Shown here: one piece after another, positions 15,048 to 23,106 of the stretch
Layout: each line of letters begins with the position of its first letter
How positions within the stretch are numbered: position 1 is the first letter of the stretch
DNA from: a virus
IMG/VR virus record: IMGVR_UViG_3300032092_000189
Span: 1 to 27,714 of that record
Length of the DNA: 27,714 nucleotides
Direction: 5' to 3' (one strand)
The notes under the pieces: model-generated
The model's database searches: none
The model's input: the letters and a program-made list of their open reading frames with translations, nothing else
Told to the model about the DNA's origin: nothing
Made by a program: the position numbers and the translations under genes

Positions 15048-15543
15048 AATCAATTAGCTTACTGATAATTTTCTTGTTTACAAAATCTAATCTTATGTTA
15101 TCATCTATTTGATACACATCTTTTTCGTTTAAAAATATTTTTTCTGTTGAAAACGAATGCCTATTAGTCATAATATTTCCTGTGATAGAAAATCCCCAAC
15201 CTTCATCGTCATTGTTTATATGAATATTCACAAGCTCGCTATTTCCGTTTAGATCCTTGGTAGGGAATATTTTTTCTACGGTTTTAGGCCTAGAATAATA
15301 TATAAAAACTTCTGACACAATGCACAGTATAAAACTATCAGGAAATTTTGTTAATAAATCTTGTATAGAGTCAACGTGGATGTTTGCTAACGATTTATAA
15401 ATGTATGGTGGGTTGTCTTTCTGAAAAATTATAAAAGCGTGGCCAGCAATTTTCCATGGACTGGTTAATTTTCTTTTTTGCTCTAAGATCCATCTTTCCA
15501 AATGCTCTTGATCGAAAGATCCAATTATTCTAAAGGTATCCAT
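15031..15543 (-). CDS. Unknown protein (170 aa) in the halogenase operon
   Basis: A 170-residue soluble protein that I do not recognise. It begins MDTFRIIGSFDQEHLERWIL, has an alternating alpha/beta pattern with aromatic-rich strands (ILCIVSEVFIYYSR near 92-105), and an acidic C-terminal half with WGFSITG. No signal peptide, membrane segment, Cys cluster or catalytic motif is evident. It starts four bases after the halogenase stop and overlaps the oxygenase by 17 bases, so it is made from the same message as both and could be an adaptor or substrate-binding partner; that is inference. Confidence 0.65.
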   Translation of the reverse strand: MDTFRIIGSFDQEHLERWILEQKRKLTSPWKIAGHAFIIFQKDNPPYIYKSLANIHVDSIQDLLTKFPDSFILCIVSEVFIYYSRPKTVEKIFPTKDLNGNSELVNIHINNDDEGWGFSITGNIMTNRHSFSTEKIFLNEKDVYQIDDNIRLDFVNKKIISKLIDYDHAS

Positions 15544-15547
15544 GGTG

Positions 15548-17074
15548 TTATCTATCTTTTCCTGTATACGATTTTTCTAAATAGTCAGCGTGATTAGGAA
15601 ATATTTTTAAACATTGATCTATTCTAAATTTATGCGAATCCCACATCATCTTTCCGTATTTTTTAACTGGCTCTTCACATGTGTACTGATCAATAAATTG
15701 GTCGTATGCACCAAAAGCATACAACAAAGAAAACCATTGTCCGGGATGAAACATCGTGTATATCCCAGGGTTAATAATTTTATCAGGAGGTTGTGGTATA
15801 AAATGATTCAAAGCTGTCCTGGTAGATGCAGGAGGTTGTACCATTTTTGCTGCTTTCCAGAAATCAGTATCATCCTTTGTGGACATCAAATAGTGTATTA
15901 GTACAAAATCCACAATTTCTCTCACCATGAGGTTATAATTGTCGCTGAGCATCAAGGCTGAATCGTCGTTGTAAGCACCACCATTTTGTAAAATCACTTC
16001 AGTTAATGCTTGTATACCTTTGGTAGTAAATGTAATGCCTGTGGCTTCTAAGGGTTCTACAAATGCTGCTGCAAGTCCAGTGGCGTAAACATTCTTTACA
16101 GCTATGTTTTTATGAGTTCCTGTTTTCATCTTTATATGATTAGCCGGGGCAGACCATTCATCTAATACAGATCTTAGATATAGTTCAGCATCTTCTGGGC
16201 TGATAAATTTATCACAGTATACATAACCGTTTCCTATTCTGTTAAAGGTAGGAATAGTCCATCGCCAGCCACAGGGTTCCGCAATGGCTTTGGTATACGG
16301 ATGCATTTCCGTTGTTTTATTTTTATATTCCGTTGGGATAGCAACTGCTCTATTACACAATAATATATCTTCAAACGATATAAACGGTTCTTTTAATGTT
16401 TGTTCCAGCAACAAAGATTTAAATCCAGTACAGTCTATGTATAAATCTGCATGTAACAATCCGTTTTCTTTAGACATTAACCCAGTTATTCCAGTTTCGT
16501 CTGAAAATACTTCTAGTATTTCATCATCATAATGTTTTATTTTTCTTTTACATTTCTTTTTTAGTGCTTCAACAAGTGCGTCTGCTCTAAAATGTACGGC
16601 ATCCCAAGTGAAATCATGCATACCTAGATTGAAATCTAATTTATGATCGTCCAGTTTAGTAGATTTATTGGCCTTGGCAAATCTGTATGCAGGTAGCCAA
16701 TCATTGTATTCTTTTTTAGTGATCTTTTGAGATAGTATGTATTTTGCTAAAAACGTATCTCTACCTAAAACTGCGGTGGCTACTGTGTCGTTGTCAACAA
16801 ACGCAGGTTCGTCAGCCCATCCAGTTAACTCAACACCTAATTTAAGTGTGGCTTCTGCAAGAGACATCCAATCTTCTGGTTGTAACCCGCATTCTAATAA
16901 AAATGCTGTGGTGTATGGCTGGGTACCTTCGCCCACGCCTATGGTTCCTATCGTTGTTGATTCAACCAATGATATCTTAACTGCCGGAGGCAAATTATTA
17001 CTAAGATGAGCAGCAGCCATCCAACCTGCCGAACCTCCTCCTACAATAATAATGTTATTGATAATTCTGTTCAT
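15548..17074 (-). CDS. Flavin-dependent (tryptophan-type) halogenase
   Basis: A 508-residue FAD-dependent halogenase, normal length for the family. GGGSAGW (residues 12-18) is the FAD-binding GxGxxG with the family Trp. ATLKLG supplies K78, matching the catalytic Lys79 of PrnA/RebH that forms the haloamine or guides HOX. GWRWTIP (269-275) is the signature WxWxIP, which blocks monooxygenase activity. FVEPLEATGI contains E340 and E343, one matching the conserved catalytic Glu. The enzyme uses FADH2, O2 and halide to halogenate an electron-rich substrate. I start at the ATG at 17074, which has GGAG five bases upstream and overlaps the previous stop as ATGA; a further upstream start lacks support. 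All key residues are intact, so it is likely active. VirX1 from cyanophage Syn10 is a known viral precedent. Confidence 0.88.
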   Translation of the reverse strand: MNRIINNIIIVGGGSAGWMAAAHLSNNLPPAVKISLVESTTIGTIGVGEGTQPYTTAFLLECGLQPEDWMSLAEATLKLGVELTGWADEPAFVDNDTVATAVLGRDTFLAKYILSQKITKKEYNDWLPAYRFAKANKSTKLDDHKLDFNLGMHDFTWDAVHFRADALVEALKKKCKRKIKHYDDEILEVFSDETGITGLMSKENGLLHADLYIDCTGFKSLLLEQTLKEPFISFEDILLCNRAVAIPTEYKNKTTEMHPYTKAIAEPCGWRWTIPTFNRIGNGYVYCDKFISPEDAELYLRSVLDEWSAPANHIKMKTGTHKNIAVKNVYATGLAAAFVEPLEATGITFTTKGIQALTEVILQNGGAYNDDSALMLSDNYNLMVREIVDFVLIHYLMSTKDDTDFWKAAKMVQPPASTRTALNHFIPQPPDKIINPGIYTMFHPGQWFSLLYAFGAYDQFIDQYTCEEPVKKYGKMMWDSHKFRIDQCLKIFPNHADYLEKSYTGKDR

Positions 17075-18765
17075 TTTTTCTCCAATACATATATTCCTAA
17101 TCCGTTCCAATAATCGTTTGGATCTTCACCGGTGGTAAAAATCTCTTTCTCAAAAATAACTTTTAAGTCTAGTCCGCTTATACATTTTTTTGTTCCGTGG
17201 GCGACTTGAATCCAATTCCAATCATCTACTATAAAAATAAAAATATCATCACAAACGTCTATTACTTTTGTTAAAAACATTTCGTGACTTTCTAAAGAAT
17301 GATCACCGTCATAAAAGACTATTGATGCTTTGAATGGTAAGTCGGTTTGTTTTACTTCATCAATATTTTTATCTATGATTTTAAAATTTTTATTTCCTGT
17401 TTTTGAAATATTTTGATATAGTAAAGATTTAGTAGGTCCTGGTACAGATACCCATTCTTCCATGTCTCTCATTGGCTTGATGCCGTCGTTTTCAAAATTA
17501 TCTATACCTACGCAAAATGCATGCTCATTCTTATATAGTGCCGAAGAAAAAATTGCACCTTGATAAACTCCTACTTCTAAATATCGAGAATCTTGCATTT
17601 CTAAAAGATTATTCAACAAGTGCTTAACTTTGTTTGATGTTAATCCGTTTATTTCAAGTATTTCTTCACTTAATTTAGATTCTAAGTTTTCAGACTTTCT
17701 AAGAGATTCGTTTATTTTTTCTATAAATCTATTTTTGGATTTGCTTATCACTACTTGATTACAATAATTACAATCCCAGCAATCAAATTTACATGTTTTT
17801 ATTTTTTTCCGCCATGCATTTATCGGTGATCCTTCTATGGCCATATCGTCGACGTATGATTCAAAACCGTCAAACAATATTTCTTTATCTTGGGCAAAAT
17901 TTTCTATGATTTTCATAGTTTCAAACATTCTGGGTGTATGTTCTCTACCATGCATTTTAAAAACATCTATGCCCAACTCATTGACAAATTCTAACCAATC
18001 TTTTTTCCAGGGTGGGAAATCTGCTTTCTTTAATGATTGTCCTGGATCATCGCGGTCCCATGCTGGACACGTGACTTTTGACAACGGTGTCATGAAATAA
18101 GTAGGATGTTTGCCTTCTATTCTAGTATTGTTATATTGAAAATGTTCGTCTTGAACAGAACAATTCCCCCAACAGCCTTCGTTGGCTAACAAAGATACAG
18201 TTATTTCTCGCCCATACTTTTCTATACAGTATTCTTTGGCCTTCTTGATTTCTAACAAACTTTCTCGATCTCTCATCAAATCTCTATCAAGATTTATATA
18301 ACTAAATCCTGCTTCGACTAATTTAACTAGTTCGTTGGCTCGTTGCACATTCCTTAGAATAGTATTTTTTACAAATAATTCCGGATATTCTTTCTGTATT
18401 CTTCCGGACAACATCCAGATAGTATGTGGCAGTGTAACTGTTCGTATTCCTTGATCGTATAGAGGTCTGAAATATTTTATCCATGTCTCCAAGAATTCTT
18501 GTGTGGGCGGAACCTCTATATTATTAAATGTTGCTGAGAGCGGTATACCTAGATCTGTTTGTAAAATCAAAGCATTATTGATCAAGTCAATGGCTTGTTT
18601 ACTGTCAAATACATCTCCCATTGCATCAGTTACAAATGGTGGAATTCTACAGGTAAAATATATATCGTAGATATACTCTTTGTGTGTGCTACAAAAATCG
18701 TAAAATTGTTTAAATTCTTGTTCAGATAATTTAGGATTCAGTGGGATACTAAATATTTTCATCAT
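17071..18765 (-). CDS. Fusion of a U32-like TIM-barrel protein with a class I methyltransferase
   Basis: A 564-residue two-part protein. Residues 1-335 look like a peptidase-U32/UbiU-like barrel: strand ATFNNIEVP (78-86), GFSYINLDRDL (153-163), VSLLANEGCWGNC (190-202) and FKMHGREH (269-276), then a cluster C325, C329, C332, C335. C198, C202 and C233 with that cluster could hold a 4Fe-4S centre as in UbiU/UbiV. Residues about 390-564 are a SAM methyltransferase of the Methyltransf_24 kind: motif I LEVGVYQGA (396-404), VGIDN (419-423), and VFYDGDHS (483-490). U32-like proteins hydroxylate, cleave or modify RNA or quinone precursors. Two starts, 18765 and 18762, are adjacent. It is translationally coupled to the halogenase (ATGA), suggesting joint action. 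Confidence 0.65.
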   Translation of the reverse strand: MMKIFSIPLNPKLSEQEFKQFYDFCSTHKEYIYDIYFTCRIPPFVTDAMGDVFDSKQAIDLINNALILQTDLGIPLSATFNNIEVPPTQEFLETWIKYFRPLYDQGIRTVTLPHTIWMLSGRIQKEYPELFVKNTILRNVQRANELVKLVEAGFSYINLDRDLMRDRESLLEIKKAKEYCIEKYGREITVSLLANEGCWGNCSVQDEHFQYNNTRIEGKHPTYFMTPLSKVTCPAWDRDDPGQSLKKADFPPWKKDWLEFVNELGIDVFKMHGREHTPRMFETMKIIENFAQDKEILFDGFESYVDDMAIEGSPINAWRKKIKTCKFDCWDCNYCNQVVISKSKNRFIEKINESLRKSENLESKLSEEILEINGLTSNKVKHLLNNLLEMQDSRYLEVGVYQGAIFSSALYKNEHAFCVGIDNFENDGIKPMRDMEEWVSVPGPTKSLLYQNISKTGNKNFKIIDKNIDEVKQTDLPFKASIVFYDGDHSLESHEMFLTKVIDVCDDIFIFIVDDWNWIQVAHGTKKCISGLDLKVIFEKEIFTTGEDPNDYWNGLGIYVLEKK

Positions 18766-19033
18766 TTTCCTTTAGTGTTTTTTCCCAATCAGACCAAACA
18801 GGCCACTTATTCAACGGACATCTTTGCTTGTTTCGATCGCCGGACATCATGTAGCTAGAACATGCACATTCTCCACAGTGTGCCCTAAAAAACACACGAT
18901 TTGGCGATTCGTCGTCAGCTGCACTTAAGAAACAATGCTCACAGTTGTAACAAATCTCAACCCGGTGCAGTCTAAATTCCCAATCACCTAATATGTAACC
19001 TGGCGGTGGCGGGGTTGTAGGTAATTTTTTCAT
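18749..19033 (-). CDS. Small Cys-rich protein related to the 72-aa zinc-ribbon-like protein
   Basis: A 94-residue protein with cysteines C28, C31, C34, C53, C56, C58 and C72. The order CYNCEHC...CGECACS...CPLNKW repeats the CxxC / CxxCxC / CPxxKW pattern of the 14250-14468 product, but with a longer middle and a Pro-rich N-terminus (TTPPPPGY). It probably binds zinc. It overlaps the upstream coiled-coil gene by 50 bases and the fusion gene by 17 bases, an unusually dense packing that still leaves AGGA upstream of its ATG. Function unknown; a zinc or Fe-S carrier role in the operon is only a guess. Confidence 0.65.
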   Translation of the reverse strand: MKKLPTTPPPPGYILGDWEFRLHRVEICYNCEHCFLSAADDESPNRVFFRAHCGECACSSYMMSGDRNKQRCPLNKWPVWSDWEKTLKENDENI

Positions 19034-19874
19034 TAATCTGTGTCCTGTTTGTCTCTAACTGCTGTGTGGACAATGTACTTTTTCCTCCGTAGGTTCCAAC
19101 TACACCGGTGATATCTGGCAGTTGATAAGGCTGTCTATTCTCAGGAGTCGTTGTCAATACGTGCCTTACTGCTTCTCCTAGTTCGGAAATACCGTGTTCC
19201 ATACGTTGGGTCTGCAACATCGCATACGAAATTACTTTTTGTTGCGCTTCGAGTGGCATGCCTATGATGGAATCAATATTCCCGGACTGAATTTTTCCTG
19301 AAAGCATCACATCATACATCGCTTGTTTACCAAATCTTTTGATCCAGTATTCTTCTTCTTTTTCTTCCCAATTGTCCTTGTAATTTTTAATCGTTTCTAA
19401 CGTGTTTTCAGGAGCTATCTCTTTTGCTATTTCTAAAAAATTATTGATTTCGTAATTACTTTGCTCTTGCAATAATTTAGTCTGCGCTACATCAAAACCT
19501 ATCTTTTTAATTTCTAATTCCATTAGCTCTTTTTCTAACTCATCTTCTTCTAGTTCAAGTGCCCTTTGTATTTTTCTTACTTCTATTTCGGCTTTTTTAA
19601 TTTTATAGGTACTGTCGGCTAGTCCTAGAATCCTAGCTTTGATTTCTAGGCCTACTTGTTGTAGTTTCCTATGATCTGTAACTTCTGTGTTTATAACAAA
19701 AGATCTAGATTGAAAAATTGAATAAGGGGTGATTACAGACGATAAAAATTTCACTATGTCGGCATCTTCTTTAGAGGTGACTTTTAAATCTAACAGATTT
19801 TCATAATCAATGTTAAATTCTTCTGGCGCTTGTGATCTCTTTATTCTATCTAAAGGTACAATGTGACTAGGCAT
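18984..19874 (-). CDS. Coiled-coil protein of unknown function (296 aa)
   Basis: A 296-residue protein. Residues about 90-150 form a long charged coiled coil (KIKKAEIEVRKIQRALELEE and following), flanked by globular parts: N-terminal FNIDYENLLDLKV and a C-terminal region with KQAMYDVMLSGKIQ and VISYAMLQTQRMEHG. No enzymatic motif is seen. It is the first gene of the operon that carries the fusion protein and halogenase, but it could equally be a structural or chaperone protein of the tail-fibre region that the enzymes were inserted behind. A good ribosome site (ACGGAGAAACT) precedes the ATG, and a late box lies upstream. Confidence 0.65.
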   Translation of the reverse strand: MPSHIVPLDRIKRSQAPEEFNIDYENLLDLKVTSKEDADIVKFLSSVITPYSIFQSRSFVINTEVTDHRKLQQVGLEIKARILGLADSTYKIKKAEIEVRKIQRALELEEDELEKELMELEIKKIGFDVAQTKLLQEQSNYEINNFLEIAKEIAPENTLETIKNYKDNWEEKEEEYWIKRFGKQAMYDVMLSGKIQSGNIDSIIGMPLEAQQKVISYAMLQTQRMEHGISELGEAVRHVLTTTPENRQPYQLPDITGVVGTYGGKSTLSTQQLETNRTQINEKITYNPATARLHIR

Positions 19875-19885
19875 AGTTTCTCCGT

Positions 19886-19918
19886 AAAAAAATATCTTGT
19901 TTGTTAGACAAGATATTT
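19886..19918 (-). terminator. Intrinsic terminator between fibre operon and halogenase operon
   Basis: The minus strand carries an 11-bp perfect stem, AAATATCTTGT / ACAAGATATTT, with a seven-base loop (CTAACAA), running into a T-tract at its 3' side (TTTTTTT on the minus strand). This is a clear rho-independent terminator for leftward transcripts from the tail-fibre genes. A late-promoter box overlaps its upstream arm. Confidence 0.75.
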
Positions 19919-19921
19919 ATG
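19914..19921 (-). promoter_or_regulatory. Late promoter box overlapping the terminator
   Basis: The minus strand reads CATAAATA, seven of eight matches to the T4 late consensus, 39 bases before the ATG of the 296-aa gene. Five of its bases lie in the terminator stem, so transcripts starting here lack the full hairpin and escape termination, while read-through transcripts from upstream form it. Confidence 0.55.
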
Positions 19922-19940
19922 TTAGTGAAATTTTTAAAAG

Positions 19941-20627
19941 TTAGATTCTGACTACAAAGTCGCCATGTCTACTTGTACCGAATTGTGGATATTTGGCTAT
20001 TCCAAATTTAAGGTCGGCTATTTCAGCTGCTTCTTCTATCGTAGAGCAAGCGTCAATATCTCTGATATGTCTTTGTTGTCGGCCTAGGAGATTTCCAACA
20101 TTTGCATGATAGTCTGCGGCACTTCTTTTGATTTTATCTGCTAAAACAGAAACAGTAATTCCCCGTGCCTTGGCAATTTCTTCAATAAGGGTACCGCTTC
20201 CTTGTTCGGCTTCTTTCAATTGTTGAGGCCATGTGCTCATTTCAAAAGCGTTTATGTGTGTTTGAAGCTCTAGATAACGTTGGTAAAAAATATCTTCAAC
20301 ACGCACACGCATCACTGTTTTCATGTATTCTAATACTCCGGCAGCTTCTTCTTCAGTATATGGTCTTGTGATCTTTAACGGATCTTTAAGCTGATATTTT
20401 GAAGCATATATTTCGCCTGTGTCTCTATCTTGATATCCTCTGAATTCGGGGCGACCAAAATAATTGTACCAACGGGCAACATCTTCCGGAATTATCCTAG
20501 GACGACCTTGTTCCCAGTTTATCCAATCGAGATTGCTGACCTGGACCAGCGTGAAACCTGCGAAATTGTCTATGACTGTGTGTCTTGGATCTACTGATTC
20601 GTGATATTTTTTATAGATTACGTACAT
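19941..20627 (-). CDS. Tail fibre assembly-like protein (DUF4376-type C-terminal region)
   Basis: A 228-residue protein. The first 110 residues (YHESVDPRHTVIDNFAGF, DWINWEQGRPRIIPEDVA) are a phage-specific N-domain. Residues about 125-190, with FEMSTWPQQLKEAE, LIEEIAKARGITVSVLADKI and YHANVGNLLGRQQ, match the helical region shared by tail-fibre-assembly proteins and DUF4376 (WPxQxxEA, ARG, LA.KI, Y.a.vG.llG). Such proteins help fold or attach fibres. It lies immediately downstream of the fibre genes, where a chaperone is expected, eight bases after the 497-aa gene. AAGGAAAATC precedes the ATG. The terminator follows. Confidence 0.62.
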   Translation of the reverse strand: MYVIYKKYHESVDPRHTVIDNFAGFTLVQVSNLDWINWEQGRPRIIPEDVARWYNYFGRPEFRGYQDRDTGEIYASKYQLKDPLKITRPYTEEEAAGVLEYMKTVMRVRVEDIFYQRYLELQTHINAFEMSTWPQQLKEAEQGSGTLIEEIAKARGITVSVLADKIKRSAADYHANVGNLLGRQQRHIRDIDACSTIEEAAEIADLKFGIAKYPQFGTSRHGDFVVRI

Positions 20628-20635
20628 GATTTTCC

Positions 20636-22129
20636 TTAAGCTCTGCGAGATCCCGAGTCACCGGATGACATAGCGCGATCTGAACCGCCTAACCATGTAC
20701 TTGCGGTGTTGGTAAAATTCTGCTTCCAGAACCAGTTGTTTTGACAAGTAGAACCGCAACAGCCCATACCGTATCCCCAATCTTGGCCTTCGACAAAGTT
20801 AGTTTCTCCACAAGTCTGAGGTTTGTTGGTCCAGTTGTTCTGTAGAGTTTCTGCTGCATAATTGTGTCTAGTATAGGTATAAGAACCGTTACCGCCATTT
20901 TCGACAAACGCAAAATCTAGTTTAGTACCCATCGATTTACTATGTGCTTGATCACTACCTGGTGGTCTACCGCTGGGCATAGATGTTACCGTCTCGTCGG
21001 AGAATCTAATACGATGAGCGCCAAACGCATCATAGCCGTATGAGTCGCTTTCCCAAGCGTTTCCATAATTGGCTGAGCTAAGTCCACCAACGGTGGTATA
21101 CGCAATGGTGTTGTTTGACATATTATGTCTAACGTTGGTGCCTTCACCGCCGCCGATTATATAATTGGCCACAACACCACTGTAAGCACCGTGATTACTC
21201 ATTACTCCAGTGTCGTCTTTGGTACGTCCCATGTCTCCGTTATTAAATCCGGATTCACTAAACATGTTAAATCCCGAATATGCGGAAAAAGCTCCTAGAT
21301 CTCCACCAGTTCCATAAACCCATAGTCCTGTGTCGTTCCAAGCACCACCAACGTATCCTGCACGGTTGTTTAATCTATCGCCTAGTGATGCATAAGCATC
21401 GTTAGACACTGTGACCCTATGTGCAGCGAACCAAGGTGTTGACGCTGAATATCCCCCAACCACATAGCCAAAGGCATAGACCTGTCTATAATAATAACTA
21501 TTAGTAGCACGTATGCTAAATGCTCTATCTGCTGAACCTAGTCCGTCAGTGGCTGTGGCTCTTAATGTATAACTGAAATCTTGCTGCCAAGCAGCATTAA
21601 GTGTGGCCCAGTTTATGGTTCCAGATACTGTGCCGTTAGAGGCCAGGCTCATACCTGTAGGGATTGCTCCACTGACTAAAGATACCGTAACTCCGGTAGG
21701 ATCTGTAGCTGTGTGAGCATAACTTGCAGCCGACATAGTAGCAGTGGTTCCTACTAGTCCAGCAGCGGTTGACCATGTGGGATCTGGGTCCACTGTACCT
21801 GCTGCTGACAACGTTGTGCTAGCTCCCGGACCGTTGGCAACTATTATATCAAATAATTGACTGGCAGTAAACGGTACTGCGCTAGCGTTTGTGGAAAAAG
21901 TCAATTGTGTGCTATTAACGTAGGTAGTGGCCATTGCTCTGGGAACACCGCCGGTTGCGGCTCCGCTCACAGACACTGATGCCAGTGATAAGAATCTAGC
22001 TCCATTGACTGTGATCGTTGTTGTTGTGTCTACGTTTATGGTACCAGATATGCTGGTAACCGCAGGTGGAGGTAATCCTCCAAATCTAGCTGCTATCAGA
22101 CCACTGGTTAGGGCATTTCTAAAAGGCAT
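20636..22129 (-). CDS. Tail fibre protein with TIG-like and He_PIG-like Ig domains
   Basis: A 497-residue fibre protein. Residues about 22-112 resemble an IPT/TIG immunoglobulin fold (VTSISGTINVDTTTTITVNG, then FLSLASVSVSG). Residues about 114-210 resemble a He_PIG putative Ig domain (SLVSGAIPTGMSLASNGTVS, TYTLRATATDGLG-like end). The C-terminal 285 residues are rich in Gly, Tyr, Asn and Ser with recurring aromatic-Gly motifs and a CC...C cluster (GCCGSTCQNN), typical of a receptor-binding tip. It probably recognises the host surface. It is preceded by AAGGAT. Neighbouring 22142 and 22748 products are also fibre/structural. The tip domain is a good place to look for host-range variation. Confidence 0.65.
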   Translation of the reverse strand: MPFRNALTSGLIAARFGGLPPPAVTSISGTINVDTTTTITVNGARFLSLASVSVSGAATGGVPRAMATTYVNSTQLTFSTNASAVPFTASQLFDIIVANGPGASTTLSAAGTVDPDPTWSTAAGLVGTTATMSAASYAHTATDPTGVTVSLVSGAIPTGMSLASNGTVSGTINWATLNAAWQQDFSYTLRATATDGLGSADRAFSIRATNSYYYRQVYAFGYVVGGYSASTPWFAAHRVTVSNDAYASLGDRLNNRAGYVGGAWNDTGLWVYGTGGDLGAFSAYSGFNMFSESGFNNGDMGRTKDDTGVMSNHGAYSGVVANYIIGGGEGTNVRHNMSNNTIAYTTVGGLSSANYGNAWESDSYGYDAFGAHRIRFSDETVTSMPSGRPPGSDQAHSKSMGTKLDFAFVENGGNGSYTYTRHNYAAETLQNNWTNKPQTCGETNFVEGQDWGYGMGCCGSTCQNNWFWKQNFTNTASTWLGGSDRAMSSGDSGSRRA

Positions 22130-22141
22130 ATTCTTTTATCC

Positions 22142-22735
22142 TTATGCGAATGGTGCAAGATTTCCTACACAATAATTTACACCCCCGACTCTGAACAATG
22201 AGAATGAGGCAATGTCTATGATATTAACAGACGGAGTTGGTGTAAGGTTATTGGCCCATCTCAAGGTAACTGCTGATCCGTTTATTTGAACTGCACTAGG
22301 AAGTCTTCCTGTTCCACCTTGCACTAACACCAGTGTAAAGTTAACGTTTCTATTATCTGTAGTAGGAACATTGGTAAAGTTTGCAGTAAAGTTTGCGGAT
22401 ATACCAGTATGCCAGAAGATCTGCGATTCTGTATAATCATGTACCACAGTACCTGTAGCAGAAGTTTTTACAACAACCTTTTCAGTGATAGTGTTAATAC
22501 CATCTGTTCCCACTGTAAATCCAGTAGCACTAGTAGTACCAACAACGGTTAATCCTGTGCTGCTAAATGTTCCTCTTGTGGTATTATTAGGAACTTCAAA
22601 CAAAACACTACCGGTTCCATTGGGACTGAACAGCAGGTTCGCGTTGGTTTGAGTTGGAGATAATTCCGATCCAACAATTACTGTTGCTCCTAGATTTGAC
22701 GAGCCCCCAACGCCCGCGGATATTCTTCTTCCCAT
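22142..22735 (-). CDS. Structural protein of the cyanophage tail-fibre operon (197 aa)
   Basis: A 197-residue beta-rich protein. The N-terminus (GRRISAGVGGSSNLGATVIV) and the fibre-like middle (FSSTGLTVVGTTSATGFTVG) are followed by a conserved C-terminal domain (ESQIFWHTGISANFTANFT, then VNFTLVLVQGGTG, QINGSAVTLRWANN). Versions of this C-terminal domain recur in tail proteins of marine T4-like phages. No enzyme motif is present. It sits between the 114-aa and 497-aa structural genes with gaps of about 12 bases, so all are co-transcribed. It may be a fibre segment or a small tip protein. Confidence 0.65.
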   Translation of the reverse strand: MGRRISAGVGGSSNLGATVIVGSELSPTQTNANLLFSPNGTGSVLFEVPNNTTRGTFSSTGLTVVGTTSATGFTVGTDGINTITEKVVVKTSATGTVVHDYTESQIFWHTGISANFTANFTNVPTTDNRNVNFTLVLVQGGTGRLPSAVQINGSAVTLRWANNLTPTPSVNIIDIASFSLFRVGGVNYCVGNLAPFA

Positions 22736-22747
22736 GTTAATTCCTTA

Positions 22748-23092
22748 TTATAATGTTGATGTTTCGATGCCCATTACCACAGCATTGACACTGGTTAGAC
22801 TAGATCTAACCACTATATATTTTCCGCCGATGCTGCCTGCTTGTTGATTGTTATCCATCACGATACCTGTTCTTTCTAATACACCCTTAGCTAGAAGATC
22901 TGTATCGTATTCTATGTACTCTGATGGTCCTGGTGTAGCGGATGTACTCACAGCGATTCTTACTGTAGCTGTAGTAGCTCCTCTATTACACAAAGACACT
23001 GTCACTACTGAAAAAGTGTCTGTAGGACAAATATAGACTGTGGTGTCTGTAGTTGCTGCTAGGTCTGCGACCCCTAATCTTCCTGTTGCCAT
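22748..23092 (-). CDS. Small virion-associated protein (114 aa)
   Basis: A 114-residue all-beta protein (ATGRLGVADLAATTDTTVY, VVTVSLCNRGATTATVRIAV, YDTDLLAKGVLERTGIVMD, then GKYIVVRSSLTSVNAVVMGIE). It belongs to a small structural family often found in cyanophage fibre regions, with the shared core NTFSVVxVSxCNRxATTxTVRxA and VLERTG. It probably forms a trimeric or hexameric beta assembly attached to fibres or the baseplate; the precise location is unknown. Start well supported by TGGAGAAA before the ATG. Confidence 0.7.
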   Translation of the reverse strand: MATGRLGVADLAATTDTTVYICPTDTFSVVTVSLCNRGATTATVRIAVSTSATPGPSEYIEYDTDLLAKGVLERTGIVMDNNQQAGSIGGKYIVVRSSLTSVNAVVMGIETSTL

Positions 23093-23106
23093 GTTTTATT
23101 TCTCCA

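Noticed and set aside
15614-17009. Plus-strand open frames opposite the halogenase
   Set aside because: They are shadows of a well-supported halogenase frame and have no domain or start signal.
17075-17110. Twelve extra N-terminal residues on the halogenase
   Set aside because: The ATG at 17074 has GGAG at ideal spacing, overlaps the previous stop as ATGA, and begins just before the FAD-binding strand.
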